Shown: positions 51,324 to 60,537, counted from the first letter of the stretch. The stretch: DNA of 64,000 bases from Rugamonas sp045984285 (GCF_045984285.3 NZ_JBJQIK030000006.1:254804-318803); one strand, 5' to 3'. Numbers and translations are program-made. Notes: generated by a model not told the origin, from the letters alone.

Positions 51324-52055
51324 CTACTTGCGGGGGATGTCGCGGGCTTTCATCGCTTCGCCCAGCATCACGAGAACGGGGCCGTTGGCCGTGTCCAGGC
51401 CATGCGCCAGCTGGGCCAGCGTAATGCGTTCGATGCGCTGCTCCGGGCGGCTGACGTTTTCGATGACGAGTACCGGGGTGTCCACGCGGCGGCCCTGGGC
51501 CAGCAGGCGCTGCGCGGTCGCAATGGCCTCGCGCCCGCCCATGTACTGCACCAGGGTGTCGGTGGAGGGGATCGCCACCTCATCGGTATGGCCGGGCGCG
51601 GTGCTGGAGGTGAAGAAGGCCACGCTGCGGGCGATGCCGCGCTTGGTCAGCGGCTGTTTCGCCGCGGCAGCGGCAGCAACGGCTGTGGTGATGCCGGGCA
51701 CCACTTCGACCTCGATGCCGTGCGCTTCCAGCGCAGTCAGCTCCTCGTCGGCGCGGCCGAACAGCATCGGGTCGCCGCCCTTGAGCCGGACCACGCGCTG
51801 GTACTTGCCCGCGCATTCGATGAGCTGCTGGTTGATGAATTCCTGCGCGGCGGAACGCTGGCCATAGCGCTTGCCGACCGAAATCTTTACGGCCTTCGGG
51901 CACAGCTCCAGCATCTGCTCCGTCACCAGCGCGTCGTACAGCACCACATCGGCCTCGCCGAGGATGCGTGCGCCGCGCAGGGTAATGAGATCCTGGGCGC
52001 CGGGGCCGGCGCCAACGAGCCATACTTTGCCGTACTGCCCCATTTCAGGCAGCAA
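51324..52055 (-). CDS. cobA: Uroporphyrinogen-III C-methyltransferase
   Basis: 243 residues, SUMT type; two SAM-dependent methylations of uroporphyrinogen III give precorrin-2, the first step to siroheme. KVWLVGAGPGAQDLITLRGARILGEADVVLYDALV, RLKGGDPMLFGRADEEL and VEVVPGITTAVAAAA are the family motifs. No CysG fusion, so dehydrogenase and chelatase come separately. Overlaps cysN by 11 bp. Confidence 0.94.
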   Translation of the reverse strand: MLPEMGQYGKVWLVGAGPGAQDLITLRGARILGEADVVLYDALVTEQMLELCPKAVKISVGKRYGQRSAAQEFINQQLIECAGKYQRVVRLKGGDPMLFGRADEELTALEAHGIEVEVVPGITTAVAAAAAAKQPLTKRGIARSVAFFTSSTAPGHTDEVAIPSTDTLVQYMGGREAIATAQRLLAQGRRVDTPVLVIENVSRPEQRIERITLAQLAHGLDTANGPVLVMLGEAMKARDIPRK

Positions 52056-53352
52056 TGCGGATCATGCCCGCCGCCACGGTTTGATGGCTTACCTCGTCGA
52101 TCAGGATGAAGGCGCCGGTGGCACGGATCGCATCATAGGCGTCGGCGGCCAGCGGCTGCTGCACGGTCAGCGCGATCTGCGCCACGTCGTTCAGCTTCAG
52201 CGCTTCCGCGGGATGGCGCCGCTGGGTGTTGATGTCCAGCAGGGAATCGATCTTCGTGATCTTTGCCGCAGTCTGTTTGGTGCCGTGTTTCAGCCAGTAT
52301 TTGCGGCGCAGGTCCAGCGGTTCTTCAGACAGCCAGCACACATCGGCGCTGACCTGCTTCAGCAGCTGGGCGGGCTGTTCGGCCGAGGCCAGCATATCGC
52401 CGCGCGACACGTCCACATACTCGTTCAGCAGCAGGGTGATGGACTGGCCTGCGATGGCCGACTGCTGCGAACCGTCGAAGGTCTGGATATCCTTGACGGT
52501 AGCGGTCTGGCCGGAAGGCTGCACCACCAGCTTGTCGCCGACGGCGACCTTGCCGGACTCGATGCGGCCCATATACCCGCGGAAGTCGTTCGCCTCATGG
52601 CCGTTGTGGCGGGCCACCAGCTGCACCGGGAAGCGGAAGGGCGCATTGTGCGATTCGTCGTACACCGTCAGCGATTCGAGCAGCTCGATCAGCGTTGGGC
52701 CCTGGTACCAGCCCATCTTCTCGCTTGGCTCCACCACGTTGTCGCCGGTGAGGGCGGACAGCGGGATGGCGGTGATATCCTTCAGGCCGAGCGTCCGGGC
52801 GAATTCCTTGTAGGCCTTCACGATGCGCTCGTACACGTCCTGGTCGTAGTTCACCAGGTCCATCTTGTTGACGGCCACCACCACGTGCTCGATCTGCAGC
52901 AGGTGGGCGATGGTCGAGTGGCGCTTGGTCTGGATCAGCAGGTCCACGCCGCCGTCCTCGCGCAGCTTCACCTTCGATACGTCGACCAGGATGATCACGG
53001 CATCGGCGGTGGAGGCGCCAGTCACCATATTGCGGGTGTACTGCTCATGGCCCGGCGTGTCGGCGATGATGAACTTGCGCTTCGGCGTGGCGAAGTAGCG
53101 GTAGGCCACGTCGATGGTGATGCCCTGTTCGCGTTCGGCTTCCAGGCCGTCCGTCAGCAGCGACAGGTCGATGGTGTCGCCCACGGTGCGTTTGTGCTTG
53201 GCGCGCGATACGGCGGCCAGCTGGTCGGCGAAGATGCCCTTGCTGTCGAACAGCAGGCGGCCGATCAGCGTGCTCTTGCCGTCGTCGACGGAGCCGGCGG
53301 TGATAAAGCGGAGCAGGCCTTTTTCAGCGAATTGTTCGTTCATTGCGTTCAT
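52045..53352 (-). CDS. cysN: ATP sulfurylase GTPase subunit CysN
   Basis: 435 residues. EF-Tu-like GTPase: FITAGSVDDGKSTLIGRLL (G1), DTPGHEQYTRNMVTGA (G3), AVNKMDLVNYDQ (G4). No C-terminal APS kinase domain. Its GTP hydrolysis drives sulfate adenylylation by CysD. Start ATG shares one base with the cysD stop (TGATG); a second ATG (MNEQF) 9 bp on is possible. Confidence 0.95.
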   Translation of the reverse strand: MNAMNEQFAEKGLLRFITAGSVDDGKSTLIGRLLFDSKGIFADQLAAVSRAKHKRTVGDTIDLSLLTDGLEAEREQGITIDVAYRYFATPKRKFIIADTPGHEQYTRNMVTGASTADAVIILVDVSKVKLREDGGVDLLIQTKRHSTIAHLLQIEHVVVAVNKMDLVNYDQDVYERIVKAYKEFARTLGLKDITAIPLSALTGDNVVEPSEKMGWYQGPTLIELLESLTVYDESHNAPFRFPVQLVARHNGHEANDFRGYMGRIESGKVAVGDKLVVQPSGQTATVKDIQTFDGSQQSAIAGQSITLLLNEYVDVSRGDMLASAEQPAQLLKQVSADVCWLSEEPLDLRRKYWLKHGTKQTAAKITKIDSLLDINTQRRHPAEALKLNDVAQIALTVQQPLAADAYDAIRATGAFILIDEVSHQTVAAGMIRIAA

Positions 53353-54272
53353 CAGAAATAACCTGCTTTTTTACGTTTTTCCATCGAGGCTTCGGAAGTC
53401 TGGTCGTCCATCCGGGTGGCGCCGCGTTCGGTGATCTGGGTGACGGCCGTTTCCGCGATGATCGCGTCCACGTCGGCGGCGTCGGAAGATACAGGGCAGG
53501 TGCAGGAGATATCGCCCACGGTGCGGAAGCGCACCACCTGCGTTTCGATCGTCTCGCCTTCGCGCGCCGGCGTCAGGTCCGTCAGCGGCACCAGCAGGCC
53601 GTTGCGCGGGATAACCTGGCGTTCGTGCGCGAAGTAGATCGAAGGCAGGGCCAGTTTTTCGCGTGCGATGTACTGCCACACATCCAGCTCGGTCCAGTTC
53701 GAAATCGGGAACACGCGCATGTTTTCGCCCGGATGCACACGGGTGTTATACAGGTCCCATAGTTCCGGGCGCTGCGCTTTCGGATCCCATTGGCCGAATT
53801 CGTCGCGGAAGGAGAAGATGCGCTCCTTGGCGCGGGCCTTCTCTTCGTCGCGGCGCGCGCCGCCGATGCAGGCGTCGAAGCCGTGTTCGGCAATGGTTTC
53901 CAGCAGGGTGACTGCCTGCGCGGCATTGCGCGAATCGGTCTGCGGATTACGCAGGCGCACCGTGCCTTTCTTGATCGAGTCTTCCACCGAACCCACGATC
54001 AGGCGTTCGCCCAGTTCCGCCACACGGCGGTCGCGGAATTCGATCACTTCCGGGAAGTTGTGGCCCGTGTCGATATGCACCAGGGGGAAGGGAAATTTAC
54101 CCGGACGGAAAGCCTTCTCCGCAAGGCGCAGCAGCACCACCGAGTCCTTACCGCCCGAGAACAGCAGTGCAGGGTTGCTGCACTCCGCCGCCACCTCGCG
54201 CAGGATATGGATCGCTTCCGATTCCAGCGCGTCCAGATGGCGCGCGTTCACGTTTTCTGCCAGTACACTCAT
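53352..54272 (-). CDS. cysD: ATP sulfurylase subunit CysD
   Basis: 306 residues, PP-loop ATP pyrophosphatase fold: ALLFSGGKDSVVLLRLAEKA, HIDTGHNFPEVIEFRD, GGARRDEEKARAKERIFSFRDEFGQWDPK. Activates sulfate to APS together with CysN. Preceded by AGGAAAAG 21 bp after cysH. Confidence 0.96.
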   Translation of the reverse strand: MSVLAENVNARHLDALESEAIHILREVAAECSNPALLFSGGKDSVVLLRLAEKAFRPGKFPFPLVHIDTGHNFPEVIEFRDRRVAELGERLIVGSVEDSIKKGTVRLRNPQTDSRNAAQAVTLLETIAEHGFDACIGGARRDEEKARAKERIFSFRDEFGQWDPKAQRPELWDLYNTRVHPGENMRVFPISNWTELDVWQYIAREKLALPSIYFAHERQVIPRNGLLVPLTDLTPAREGETIETQVVRFRTVGDISCTCPVSSDAADVDAIIAETAVTQITERGATRMDDQTSEASMEKRKKAGYF

Positions 54273-54293
54273 ATTCTTTTCCTGAAGTGGCGC

Positions 54294-55001
54294 TTACGCA
54301 GCCACGGATTTAATGCGAATCAGTTTGCCGTCCACCATATGCAGGCCGCATTCCTTGGAATCGGGATTCTCCCACCACCAGCGGCCGGCGCGCACATCCT
54401 CGCCCGGCTGGACGGCACGGGTGCAGGGTTCGCAGCCGATGGACGGATATCCCTGGTCATGGAGAGCATTGTAAGGCACGCCATTGCTCCGCAGGTAGTC
54501 CCACACCTCCTGCTCGGACCAGTCGGCCAGGGGGTTGAACTTCACCATGCCGTGCGCGGCGTCGTCTTCCTGCACCGCCAGCTCCGAGCGGGTGGTGGAC
54601 TGGGCGCGGCGCTGGCCGGTAATCCATGCCTTGTTGCCCGCCAGCGCACGGCTCAGCGGTTCAACCTTGCGGATGCGGCAGCATTCGCGCCGCATCTCGA
54701 TGCTGTCGTAAAAGGCGTTCAGGCCGTTCTGCGCCACATAGGCATCCACCGCATCGGTTTGCGGACGGAAAAGGGCGATCTCGTAGCCATAGTGTTCCTT
54801 GACCTTGTCCAGCATCGCCAGCGTTTCCTTGTGCAGGCGGCCCGTCTCCAGCGAGAAGATGCCGATCGGCAGGCGGGCTTTCAGGATCAGGTCCGTCAGC
54901 ACCATGTCTTCAGCCGCGAGGCTGGAGGCGAATACGGCGGGCGTGAATTCCTGTGCGATGCGCGTCAGCGTCTGCTGCGTGTCCGCGATCAGTGTGCTCA
55001 T
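54294..55001 (-). CDS. cysH: APS/PAPS reductase CysH
   Basis: 235 residues. FASSLAAEDMVLTDLI (PP-loop like), SIEMRRECCRIRKVEPL and GYPSIGCEPCTRAVQPGEDVRAGRWWW. The Cys-Cys ... Cys-x-x-Cys set is the 4Fe-4S ligand pattern of the APS-reducing form, and no APS kinase is fused or adjacent, so APS is the likely substrate. Follows DUF934 with an 11-bp gap. Confidence 0.93.
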   Translation of the reverse strand: MSTLIADTQQTLTRIAQEFTPAVFASSLAAEDMVLTDLILKARLPIGIFSLETGRLHKETLAMLDKVKEHYGYEIALFRPQTDAVDAYVAQNGLNAFYDSIEMRRECCRIRKVEPLSRALAGNKAWITGQRRAQSTTRSELAVQEDDAAHGMVKFNPLADWSEQEVWDYLRSNGVPYNALHDQGYPSIGCEPCTRAVQPGEDVRAGRWWWENPDSKECGLHMVDGKLIRIKSVAA

Positions 55002-55012
55002 GCTGCCTCCGC

Positions 55013-55561
55013 TCAGATGCCGGCGCCGGCATCTTTGTGCTCGGCGGCTGCACTGCGGTGATGGCGGCGGAACAGCGGCGCCTTGGTATCCACCGAAGCC
55101 TGGTAGGTTTCGGAGAACACGGTGAGGCCTTTCAGTGCATCCTCGATGCTGCGGTCCTTGCGCGTGTCGTAGGCATCGAAGCCCACACGCTGCATGGAAA
55201 ACAGCTGGTCGCGCAGCACATCGCCGATGGCGCGCAGTTCGCCCTTGTAACCCAGCCGCATGCGCAGGTTATAGGCGATGGAATAGCCGCGGCCATCGGT
55301 GAACTTTGGGAAGTCGACCGCAATCACGCCAAAGCGCGGCAGATCGTCGCGCAGCACTTCCGGACGCTGGTCCGGCGCCAGCCACACGCCGATGTCGGAA
55401 CGGGCCGACAGCGCTTCGCGCTGCGCCTCCCACACGGCCAGCGGCACGATCGTTTTACCCGCGGGGACTTCCACCGATGCCGCTTCCTGGCCTTCGGCCA
55501 GGCGCAGCAGCTGCCATTCGTTCGCCACGATGCTGCGGCCCTTGATGATTTGATCAGGCAT
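55013..55561 (-). CDS. DUF934 protein of sulfite reductase operons
   Basis: 182 residues. KTIVPLAVWEAQREALSARSDIGVWLAPDQRPE and RFGVIAVDFPKFTDGRGYSIAYNLRMRLGYKGELRAIGDVLRDQLFSMQRVGFDAY are typical for DUF934 proteins, consistently found next to cysI. They are thought to help the sulfite reductase, perhaps as an electron-delivery partner or assembly factor. Overlaps cysI by 8 bp. Confidence 0.9.
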   Translation of the reverse strand: MPDQIIKGRSIVANEWQLLRLAEGQEAASVEVPAGKTIVPLAVWEAQREALSARSDIGVWLAPDQRPEVLRDDLPRFGVIAVDFPKFTDGRGYSIAYNLRMRLGYKGELRAIGDVLRDQLFSMQRVGFDAYDTRKDRSIEDALKGLTVFSETYQASVDTKAPLFRRHHRSAAAEHKDAGAGI

Positions 55562-57245
55562 ATTCGTCCTCTCCTACCAGACGGCCGGCATCGGCAATCG
55601 GCGTTGCATATACAAAGTCCTTGAATGGCGCCACGCCGAGGCGCTGCGCGGTATCGACGAAGCGCTCGTCCGGCGTGCGCTCACGCAGGTATACCTGCAG
55701 CAGGCGGTCGATCACTTCGGGCATCTGCTGCGCGGAGAAGGATGGTCCGATGATCTTGCCGATGGCGGAGTTGTTGCCCTGCGAGCCGCCGATCGACACC
55801 TGGTACCATTCGCTGCCGTCCTTGTCCACGCCCAGCACGCCGATGCTGCCCACGTGGTGGTGGCCGCAGGCGTTGATGCAGCCTGAGATATTGAGCTCGA
55901 TATCGCCGATATCGTGCAGGAAGTCCAGGTGGTCGAAGCGCTCCGCAATGGAGGCGGCAATCGGAATCGACTTGGCATTGGCCAGCGAGCAGAAATCGCC
56001 GCCCGGGCAGCAGATCATGTCGGTCAGCAGGCCGATATTCGGGGTCGCCAGGCCGCGCGCCTTGATCTCGGTCCACAGCGCGAACAGCTTCGACTGCTCC
56101 ACGTCGGCCAGCACGATATTCTGTTCGTGGGTCACGCGCAGTTCGCCGAAGCTGTAGCGATCCGCCAGGTCGGCCATGAAGTCCATCTGCTCGGCGGTGG
56201 CATCGCCCGGCGGCACGCCGGTCTTCTTCAGAGACAGCACCACGGCCGCGTAGCCCGGCACCTTGTGCGGCTTCACATTGCGCTTCAGCCAGTTGCCGAA
56301 GGCCTTGTTGTCCGCATGTTCCGCCGCCGGATCGATGGCCGGCAGCGTCTCGTAGGCATGCGGCTGGAAGTAGGCGATGATGCGCTCCATCTCTTCCAGC
56401 GTCAGGGTCTGCTCGCTGCCTTTCAGGTCCGCCCATTCCTCTTCCACCTGGCGCGTGAATTCTTCCACGCCGATGGCCTTCAGCAGGATCTTGATGCGGG
56501 CCTTGTACTTGTTGTCGCGGCGGCCGTACTGGTTATACACGCGCATGATCGCTTCGGTATAGGTCAGCAGGTGTTCGCGCGGCAGGAACTCGCGGATCAC
56601 GCTGCCCAGGATAGGCGTGCGGCCCATGCCGCCGCCCACCATGACCTTGAAGCCGATCTCGCCTGCCTCATTCTTCACCACGGTCAGGCCGATATCGTGC
56701 ACGGCGATGGCCGCGCGGTCTTCCAGCGCGCCGTTGATCGCCACCTTGAACTTGCGGGGCAGGGCGATGAACTCGGGGTGGAAGGTGGACCACTGGCGCA
56801 GCACCTCCGCATAGGGGCGCGGATCGATGATCTCGTCCGCCGCGACGCCGGCGAATTCGTCGGAGGTCACGTTGCGGATGCAGTTGCCCGAGGTCTGGAT
56901 CGCGTGCATTTCCACCGAGGCCAGGTCGGCCAGGATATCCGGCGTCTGTTCCAGTTCGATCCAGTTGAACTGGATATTCTGGCGCGTGGTGAAGTGGCCA
57001 TAGCCGCGGTCGTACTTGCGCGCGATATGGGCGAACATGCGCATCTGCTGCGAGGACAGCAGGCCGTAAGGCACCGCAATGCGCAGCATATAGGCATGGC
57101 GCTGCATATACAGGCCGTTCTGCAGGCGGAGTGGCAGGAACTCTTCTTCCGTCAGCTCGCCGGCAATGCGGCGGCGAACCTGGTCGCGGTACTGCTCAAT
57201 CCGCTCGCGGATGATGAGATGGTCAAATTGATCGTATTGGTACAT
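55554..57245 (-). CDS. cysI: Siroheme-dependent sulfite reductase
   Basis: 563 residues. MYQYDQFDHLIIRERIEQYRDQVRRRIAGEL, then the two ferredoxin-like halves; GHFTTRQNIQFNWIELEQTPDILADLASVEMHAIQTSGNCIRNVTSDEFAG and the siroheme/4Fe-4S motifs MICCPGGDFCSLANAKS and SGCINACGHHHVGSIG. Six-electron reduction of sulfite to sulfide. The start MYQYDQ is chosen; the open frame extends 17 codons further into the divergent promoter region. First gene of the operon. Confidence 0.95.
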   Translation of the reverse strand: MYQYDQFDHLIIRERIEQYRDQVRRRIAGELTEEEFLPLRLQNGLYMQRHAYMLRIAVPYGLLSSQQMRMFAHIARKYDRGYGHFTTRQNIQFNWIELEQTPDILADLASVEMHAIQTSGNCIRNVTSDEFAGVAADEIIDPRPYAEVLRQWSTFHPEFIALPRKFKVAINGALEDRAAIAVHDIGLTVVKNEAGEIGFKVMVGGGMGRTPILGSVIREFLPREHLLTYTEAIMRVYNQYGRRDNKYKARIKILLKAIGVEEFTRQVEEEWADLKGSEQTLTLEEMERIIAYFQPHAYETLPAIDPAAEHADNKAFGNWLKRNVKPHKVPGYAAVVLSLKKTGVPPGDATAEQMDFMADLADRYSFGELRVTHEQNIVLADVEQSKLFALWTEIKARGLATPNIGLLTDMICCPGGDFCSLANAKSIPIAASIAERFDHLDFLHDIGDIELNISGCINACGHHHVGSIGVLGVDKDGSEWYQVSIGGSQGNNSAIGKIIGPSFSAQQMPEVIDRLLQVYLRERTPDERFVDTAQRLGVAPFKDFVYATPIADAGRLVGEDEYA

Positions 57246-57298
57246 GCTGTTCCCGAAAGGCTTTCCCCAAAGTAGCTCCAATAGTAATAAACTCACGC

Positions 57299-57330
57299 TT
57301 TATTCCAAACGACTTAGTCTTTATTTGCTT
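57299..57330. promoter_or_regulatory. Candidate CysB-binding region between cysI and cysB
   Basis: TTTATTCCAAACGACTTAGTCTTTATTTGC lies midway in the 147-bp cysI/cysB divergent region. The TTTATTCCAAA arm is similar to TTATTCC-type half-sites described for CysB; the assignment is by resemblance. This AT-rich block is the expected control point for both genes. Confidence 0.4.
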
Positions 57331-57392
57331 ATATACGGATAGGGCATAAGCATCAGCGTAAAATACGGCTTGGGGAAGCCAACGGAACAGCA

Positions 57393-58334
57393 ATGAACCT
57401 TCATCAACTGCGATTTGTGCGGGAAGCCGTACGCCAGAACTACAACCTGACCGACGCCGCCAAGGCCTTGTTTACCTCCCAGCCGGGGGTGTCCAAGGCC
57501 ATTATCGAGCTGGAAGAAGAGTTGGGCGTGGACATCTTTACCCGCCACGGCAAGCGGATCCGGGGCCTGACCGAACCGGGCCGGCTGGTGCTGGAGTCGG
57601 TCGAGCTCATCATGCAGGAGATCGACAGCCTGAAACGCATCGGCAAGGAATATGCGGCGCAGGACAGCGGCAGCTTCACCATTGCCACCACCCACACCCA
57701 GGCGCGCTATACCCTGCCGAAAGTGGTGCAGGCCTTCATGCAGAAATTCCCCAAGGTGCGCTTGTCTTTATTGCAAGGAAATCCGAAGCAGATCGCGGAG
57801 ATGGTGCAGCGCGACCAGGCCGACCTGGCCATCGCCACCGAATCCATTGCGGGCATCGACGGCCTCATCACGCTGCCCTGCTATCAGTGGGAGCACGTGG
57901 TGGTGGTCCCCCCCGACCATCCGCTGCTGAAGCTGAAGGCGGTGACGCTGGAGGATATTTCCTCCTATCCCGTCATTACCTACGACAGTGCCTTTGCCGG
58001 CCGCAGCAAGATCGACCATGCCTTCTCGCTGCGGGGCCTGAAGCCGGACGTGCTGCTGGAAGCCATCGACGCCGACGTCATCAAGACCTATGTGGAACTG
58101 GGCATGGGTATCGGCATCATCGCCGGCATGGCCTTCGACTCCGAGCGCGACCGCAACCTGCGCGCCATTTCCGTGGGCCACCTGTTCGGCATGAACGTGT
58201 CGCGCGTGGCCGTGAAGCAGGGCGCCTACCTGCGCTCCTATATATATACCTTTATCGAACTGCTGGCCCCAACGCTGAACCGTAAGCTCATCGAGCAGGC
58301 GATGCGCGGCGAGCAGGAACACTACGAGCTGTAA
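57393..58334 (+). CDS. cysB: LysR-family regulator CysB
   Basis: 313 residues. Winged helix MNLHQLRFVREAVRQNYNLTDAAKALFTSQPGVSKAIIELEEELGVDIFTRHGKRI is the CysB/Cbl signature; effector domain about 90-300 with TTHTQARYTLPKVVQAFMQKFPKVRLSLLQGNPKQIAEM, the sulfur-compound-binding segment. Activates cys genes with N-acetylserine/O-acetylserine in homologues. Divergent from the cysI operon. A methyltransferase gene follows 5 bp downstream. Confidence 0.95.
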   Translation: MNLHQLRFVREAVRQNYNLTDAAKALFTSQPGVSKAIIELEEELGVDIFTRHGKRIRGLTEPGRLVLESVELIMQEIDSLKRIGKEYAAQDSGSFTIATTHTQARYTLPKVVQAFMQKFPKVRLSLLQGNPKQIAEMVQRDQADLAIATESIAGIDGLITLPCYQWEHVVVVPPDHPLLKLKAVTLEDISSYPVITYDSAFAGRSKIDHAFSLRGLKPDVLLEAIDADVIKTYVELGMGIGIIAGMAFDSERDRNLRAISVGHLFGMNVSRVAVKQGAYLRSYIYTFIELLAPTLNRKLIEQAMRGEQEHYEL

Positions 58335-58339
58335 TCACC

Positions 58340-58984
58340 ATGAATCACGAAACGCTGGCGAAATATTACGCCGTTCACGCCAATCAATATGAAGGCGTCT
58401 ACCTGAAGCCCGAGCGCCAGGCCGAGCTGGCCGCGCTGAAAACCCGTCTGGCCGAAGTATTACGCGGTCATAAAGTGCTGGAAATAGCCTGCGGCACCGG
58501 CTACTGGACCGAGGCTTTTGCATCTAGCGCCGCCTCGGTGCATGCCACCGACCTCAACCCGGAGATGCTGGCCCTGGCCCAGGCGCGCGGCCTGAACGGG
58601 GTGAGCTTCGCTGAGGCCGACGCCTTCGACCTGCCGGCCGCTCCCGGCGCCTATACTGCCGTGTTCGCCGGATTCTGGTGGTCGCACGTCAAAAAAGAAG
58701 AGCAGGACGCCTTCCTCGCGCAACTGCGCGCAAAAGTCGGCAAGGACGTGCTTCTGGTCCTGATGGACAACTGCTATGTGGACGGCAGCAGCCTGCCGAT
58801 CGCCCGCACGGACGTGGAAGGCAATACCTACCAGTTTCGTGACACGGCCGGCGGCGAACGTTTCGAAATTGTGAAAAATTTCCTGAGCGATTCCCAGCTG
58901 CGCAAGAAAATGGCGGACCGCGTGCGCGAGATCCGCATTGAACGCTCGCGCTATTACTGGCTTCTGAGCTGCCGTCTCAAATAA
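58340..58984 (+). CDS. Class I SAM-dependent methyltransferase
   Basis: 214 residues. Motif I VLEIACGTGYWTEAFA, acidic DLNPEML, and EADAFDLPAAPG, a Rossmann-fold methyltransferase. C-terminal part (NTYQFRDTAGGERFEIVKNFLSDSQLRKKMADRVREIRIERSRYYWLLSCRL) is family-like but the substrate is unknown. Five bp after cysB, so probably co-transcribed. Confidence 0.87.
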   Translation: MNHETLAKYYAVHANQYEGVYLKPERQAELAALKTRLAEVLRGHKVLEIACGTGYWTEAFASSAASVHATDLNPEMLALAQARGLNGVSFAEADAFDLPAAPGAYTAVFAGFWWSHVKKEEQDAFLAQLRAKVGKDVLLVLMDNCYVDGSSLPIARTDVEGNTYQFRDTAGGERFEIVKNFLSDSQLRKKMADRVREIRIERSRYYWLLSCRLK

Positions 58985-59107
58985 GCTGCTGCGTAAAAGC
59001 AACAACTTGCTGATGTCATATTGTTGAAGTATTTGCCGGGCACACTACGCCCCGGTAGATCCAAGGCGATCACTAAGTCCTTAAACTTCAAGAAACGAGA
59101 TCATCAA

Positions 59108-60196
59108 GTGAAAAAAATTACTCTGGCAGCACTGGTTATGGGCGCTTTCGCAGCTTCGGCGCAGGCGCAATCGAACGTTACGATTTATGGCGTGGTGGAC
59201 GCTGGTATCGTCCGTGAAAGCGGCGGCGTTGCAGGCGATGTGACCAAAGTAACCAGCGGCATCGGCAGCCAGTCCCGCATCGGTTTCCGCGGCACGGAAG
59301 ATCTGGGTGGCGGCCTGTCCGCCTTCTTCACCCTCGAATCGGGCTATCGTATCGATGACGGCTCCCTGGACAATACCAACAGCGCGCTGTTCAACCGCCA
59401 GGCCCTGGTTGGCCTGAAGAGCAAGGAACTGGGCAGCCTGAGCCTGGGCCGCCAGTACAACCCGCTGTATAACGCCCTGAGCCAGGTTGGCGATCCCTTC
59501 GGCGCCGGTTACGCAGGCAACTCCAAGAACCTGTTCCCGACCGGCGGCGTGAACACCCGCGTGAGCAATGCCGTGGTCTACACCACCCCGTCGGCATCCG
59601 GCTTCTCGGCTGACGTGCTGTACGGCCTGGGCGAACAGCCTGGCGACAACACCGCCGCCCGCCAGTTCTCCATCGGCCTGAACTATGCACAAGGCCCGCT
59701 GAACGCGCGCCTGGTGTACAACAACCGCAACAACGACACCATCGCTTCCGGCACCACCCCGGCAGTGAGCCGTGAAGAAGGCAAGAACACCCTGTTCGCC
59801 ATCAACTACGACTTCAAGGTTGTGAAAGCCTTCTTCGCCTACGAGGCGGACAAGGGCCTGAACAGCGCACCGCTGCCAGTGGCCAACGCCTATGGCTACA
59901 AAGTGGCGCCGAAGCCATCGACCGACGGCGCTGAAGCCCTGGTCGGCCTGACCGCCCCACTGGGCAACGGCACCCTGATGGCTTCCTACATCAACAAGAA
60001 CGACAAGACCGTGAACAACCAGGACGCCACCCAGTGGGCGCTGGGTTATTCCTACGCCCTGTCGAAGCGCACCACCACCTATGTGGCGTACGCGAAGATC
60101 AAGAACAAGAACGGTGCCGGCTACACCGTGGGCAACAACAACGAAGCCGGCAGCGGCGACAGCGCCTTCAACCTGGGCGTTCGTCACGCGTTCTAA
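59108..60196 (+). CDS. Trimeric outer-membrane porin
   Basis: 362 residues with GTG start. Signal peptide (KKITLAALVMGAFAASAQAQS), then SNVTIYGVVDAGIVRESGG, SRIGFRGTEDLGGGLSAFFTLESGYRID, AFVNPLYN-like LGRQYNPLYNALSQVGDPFGAGY constriction-loop region, and terminal NLGVRHAF ending in Phe as needed for BAM insertion: the Gram-negative porin (OmpC/Omp32-like) family of betaproteobacteria. The GTG at 59108 starts a proper signal peptide; the frame extends 29 codons upstream without sense. Followed by a terminator. Confidence 0.95.
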   Translation: MKKITLAALVMGAFAASAQAQSNVTIYGVVDAGIVRESGGVAGDVTKVTSGIGSQSRIGFRGTEDLGGGLSAFFTLESGYRIDDGSLDNTNSALFNRQALVGLKSKELGSLSLGRQYNPLYNALSQVGDPFGAGYAGNSKNLFPTGGVNTRVSNAVVYTTPSASGFSADVLYGLGEQPGDNTAARQFSIGLNYAQGPLNARLVYNNRNNDTIASGTTPAVSREEGKNTLFAINYDFKVVKAFFAYEADKGLNSAPLPVANAYGYKVAPKPSTDGAEALVGLTAPLGNGTLMASYINKNDKTVNNQDATQWALGYSYALSKRTTTYVAYAKIKNKNGAGYTVGNNNEAGSGDSAFNLGVRHAF

Positions 60197-60239
60197 GTAC
60201 AGCTGATGCGAGGGCGCCTTGGAGGGCGTCTGACTTTGG

Positions 60240-60272
60240 TGCCGTCCGGTGCAAACCGGGCGGCATTTTTTT
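60240..60272 (+). terminator. Terminator after the porin gene
   Basis: Eleven-pair stem TGCCGTCCGGT / ACCGGGCGGCA (one G-T) with GCAA loop, then seven T (60266-60272). The T-run overlaps the stop codon of the gene on the other strand. Confidence 0.92.
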
Positions 60273-60537
60273 ATGAAAAGTGCCGCGCAATAAGTGGAAG
60301 CAGCTGGGCAAAGAACACAGCGCTGATGATCCACATAAGCATCCGGGTCTGCCGGGCTTCGAAATAGGCCTTCAACGCCTCTATCTGCGTTCTCAGCGAT
60401 TCGATATCCGTCCTCGTCGCCATCGTTTCCTGGATGACTTTTACGGCAACTTTCAGGTCGGCTACATCCTGCTCTACTTTTGCGAGTCTGGCTTCCATGT
60501 TTGGATCATAGTCCTGTTTGCGGTTCCCGCCGTTCAT
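60271..60537 (-). CDS. Small coiled-coil membrane protein
   Basis: 88 residues. MNGGNRKQDYDPNMEARLAKVEQDVADLKVAVKVIQETMATRTDIESLRTQIEALKAYFEARQTRM is a heptad-like coiled coil, followed by one membrane helix LMWIISAVFFAQLLPLIARHF at the C-terminus. It looks like small tail-anchored holin/XhlA- or YscO-like proteins in architecture; no family certain. Its ATG overlaps the kinase stop by 4 bp and its stop lies in the porin terminator T-run. Confidence 0.78.
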   Translation of the reverse strand: MNGGNRKQDYDPNMEARLAKVEQDVADLKVAVKVIQETMATRTDIESLRTQIEALKAYFEARQTRMLMWIISAVFFAQLLPLIARHFS

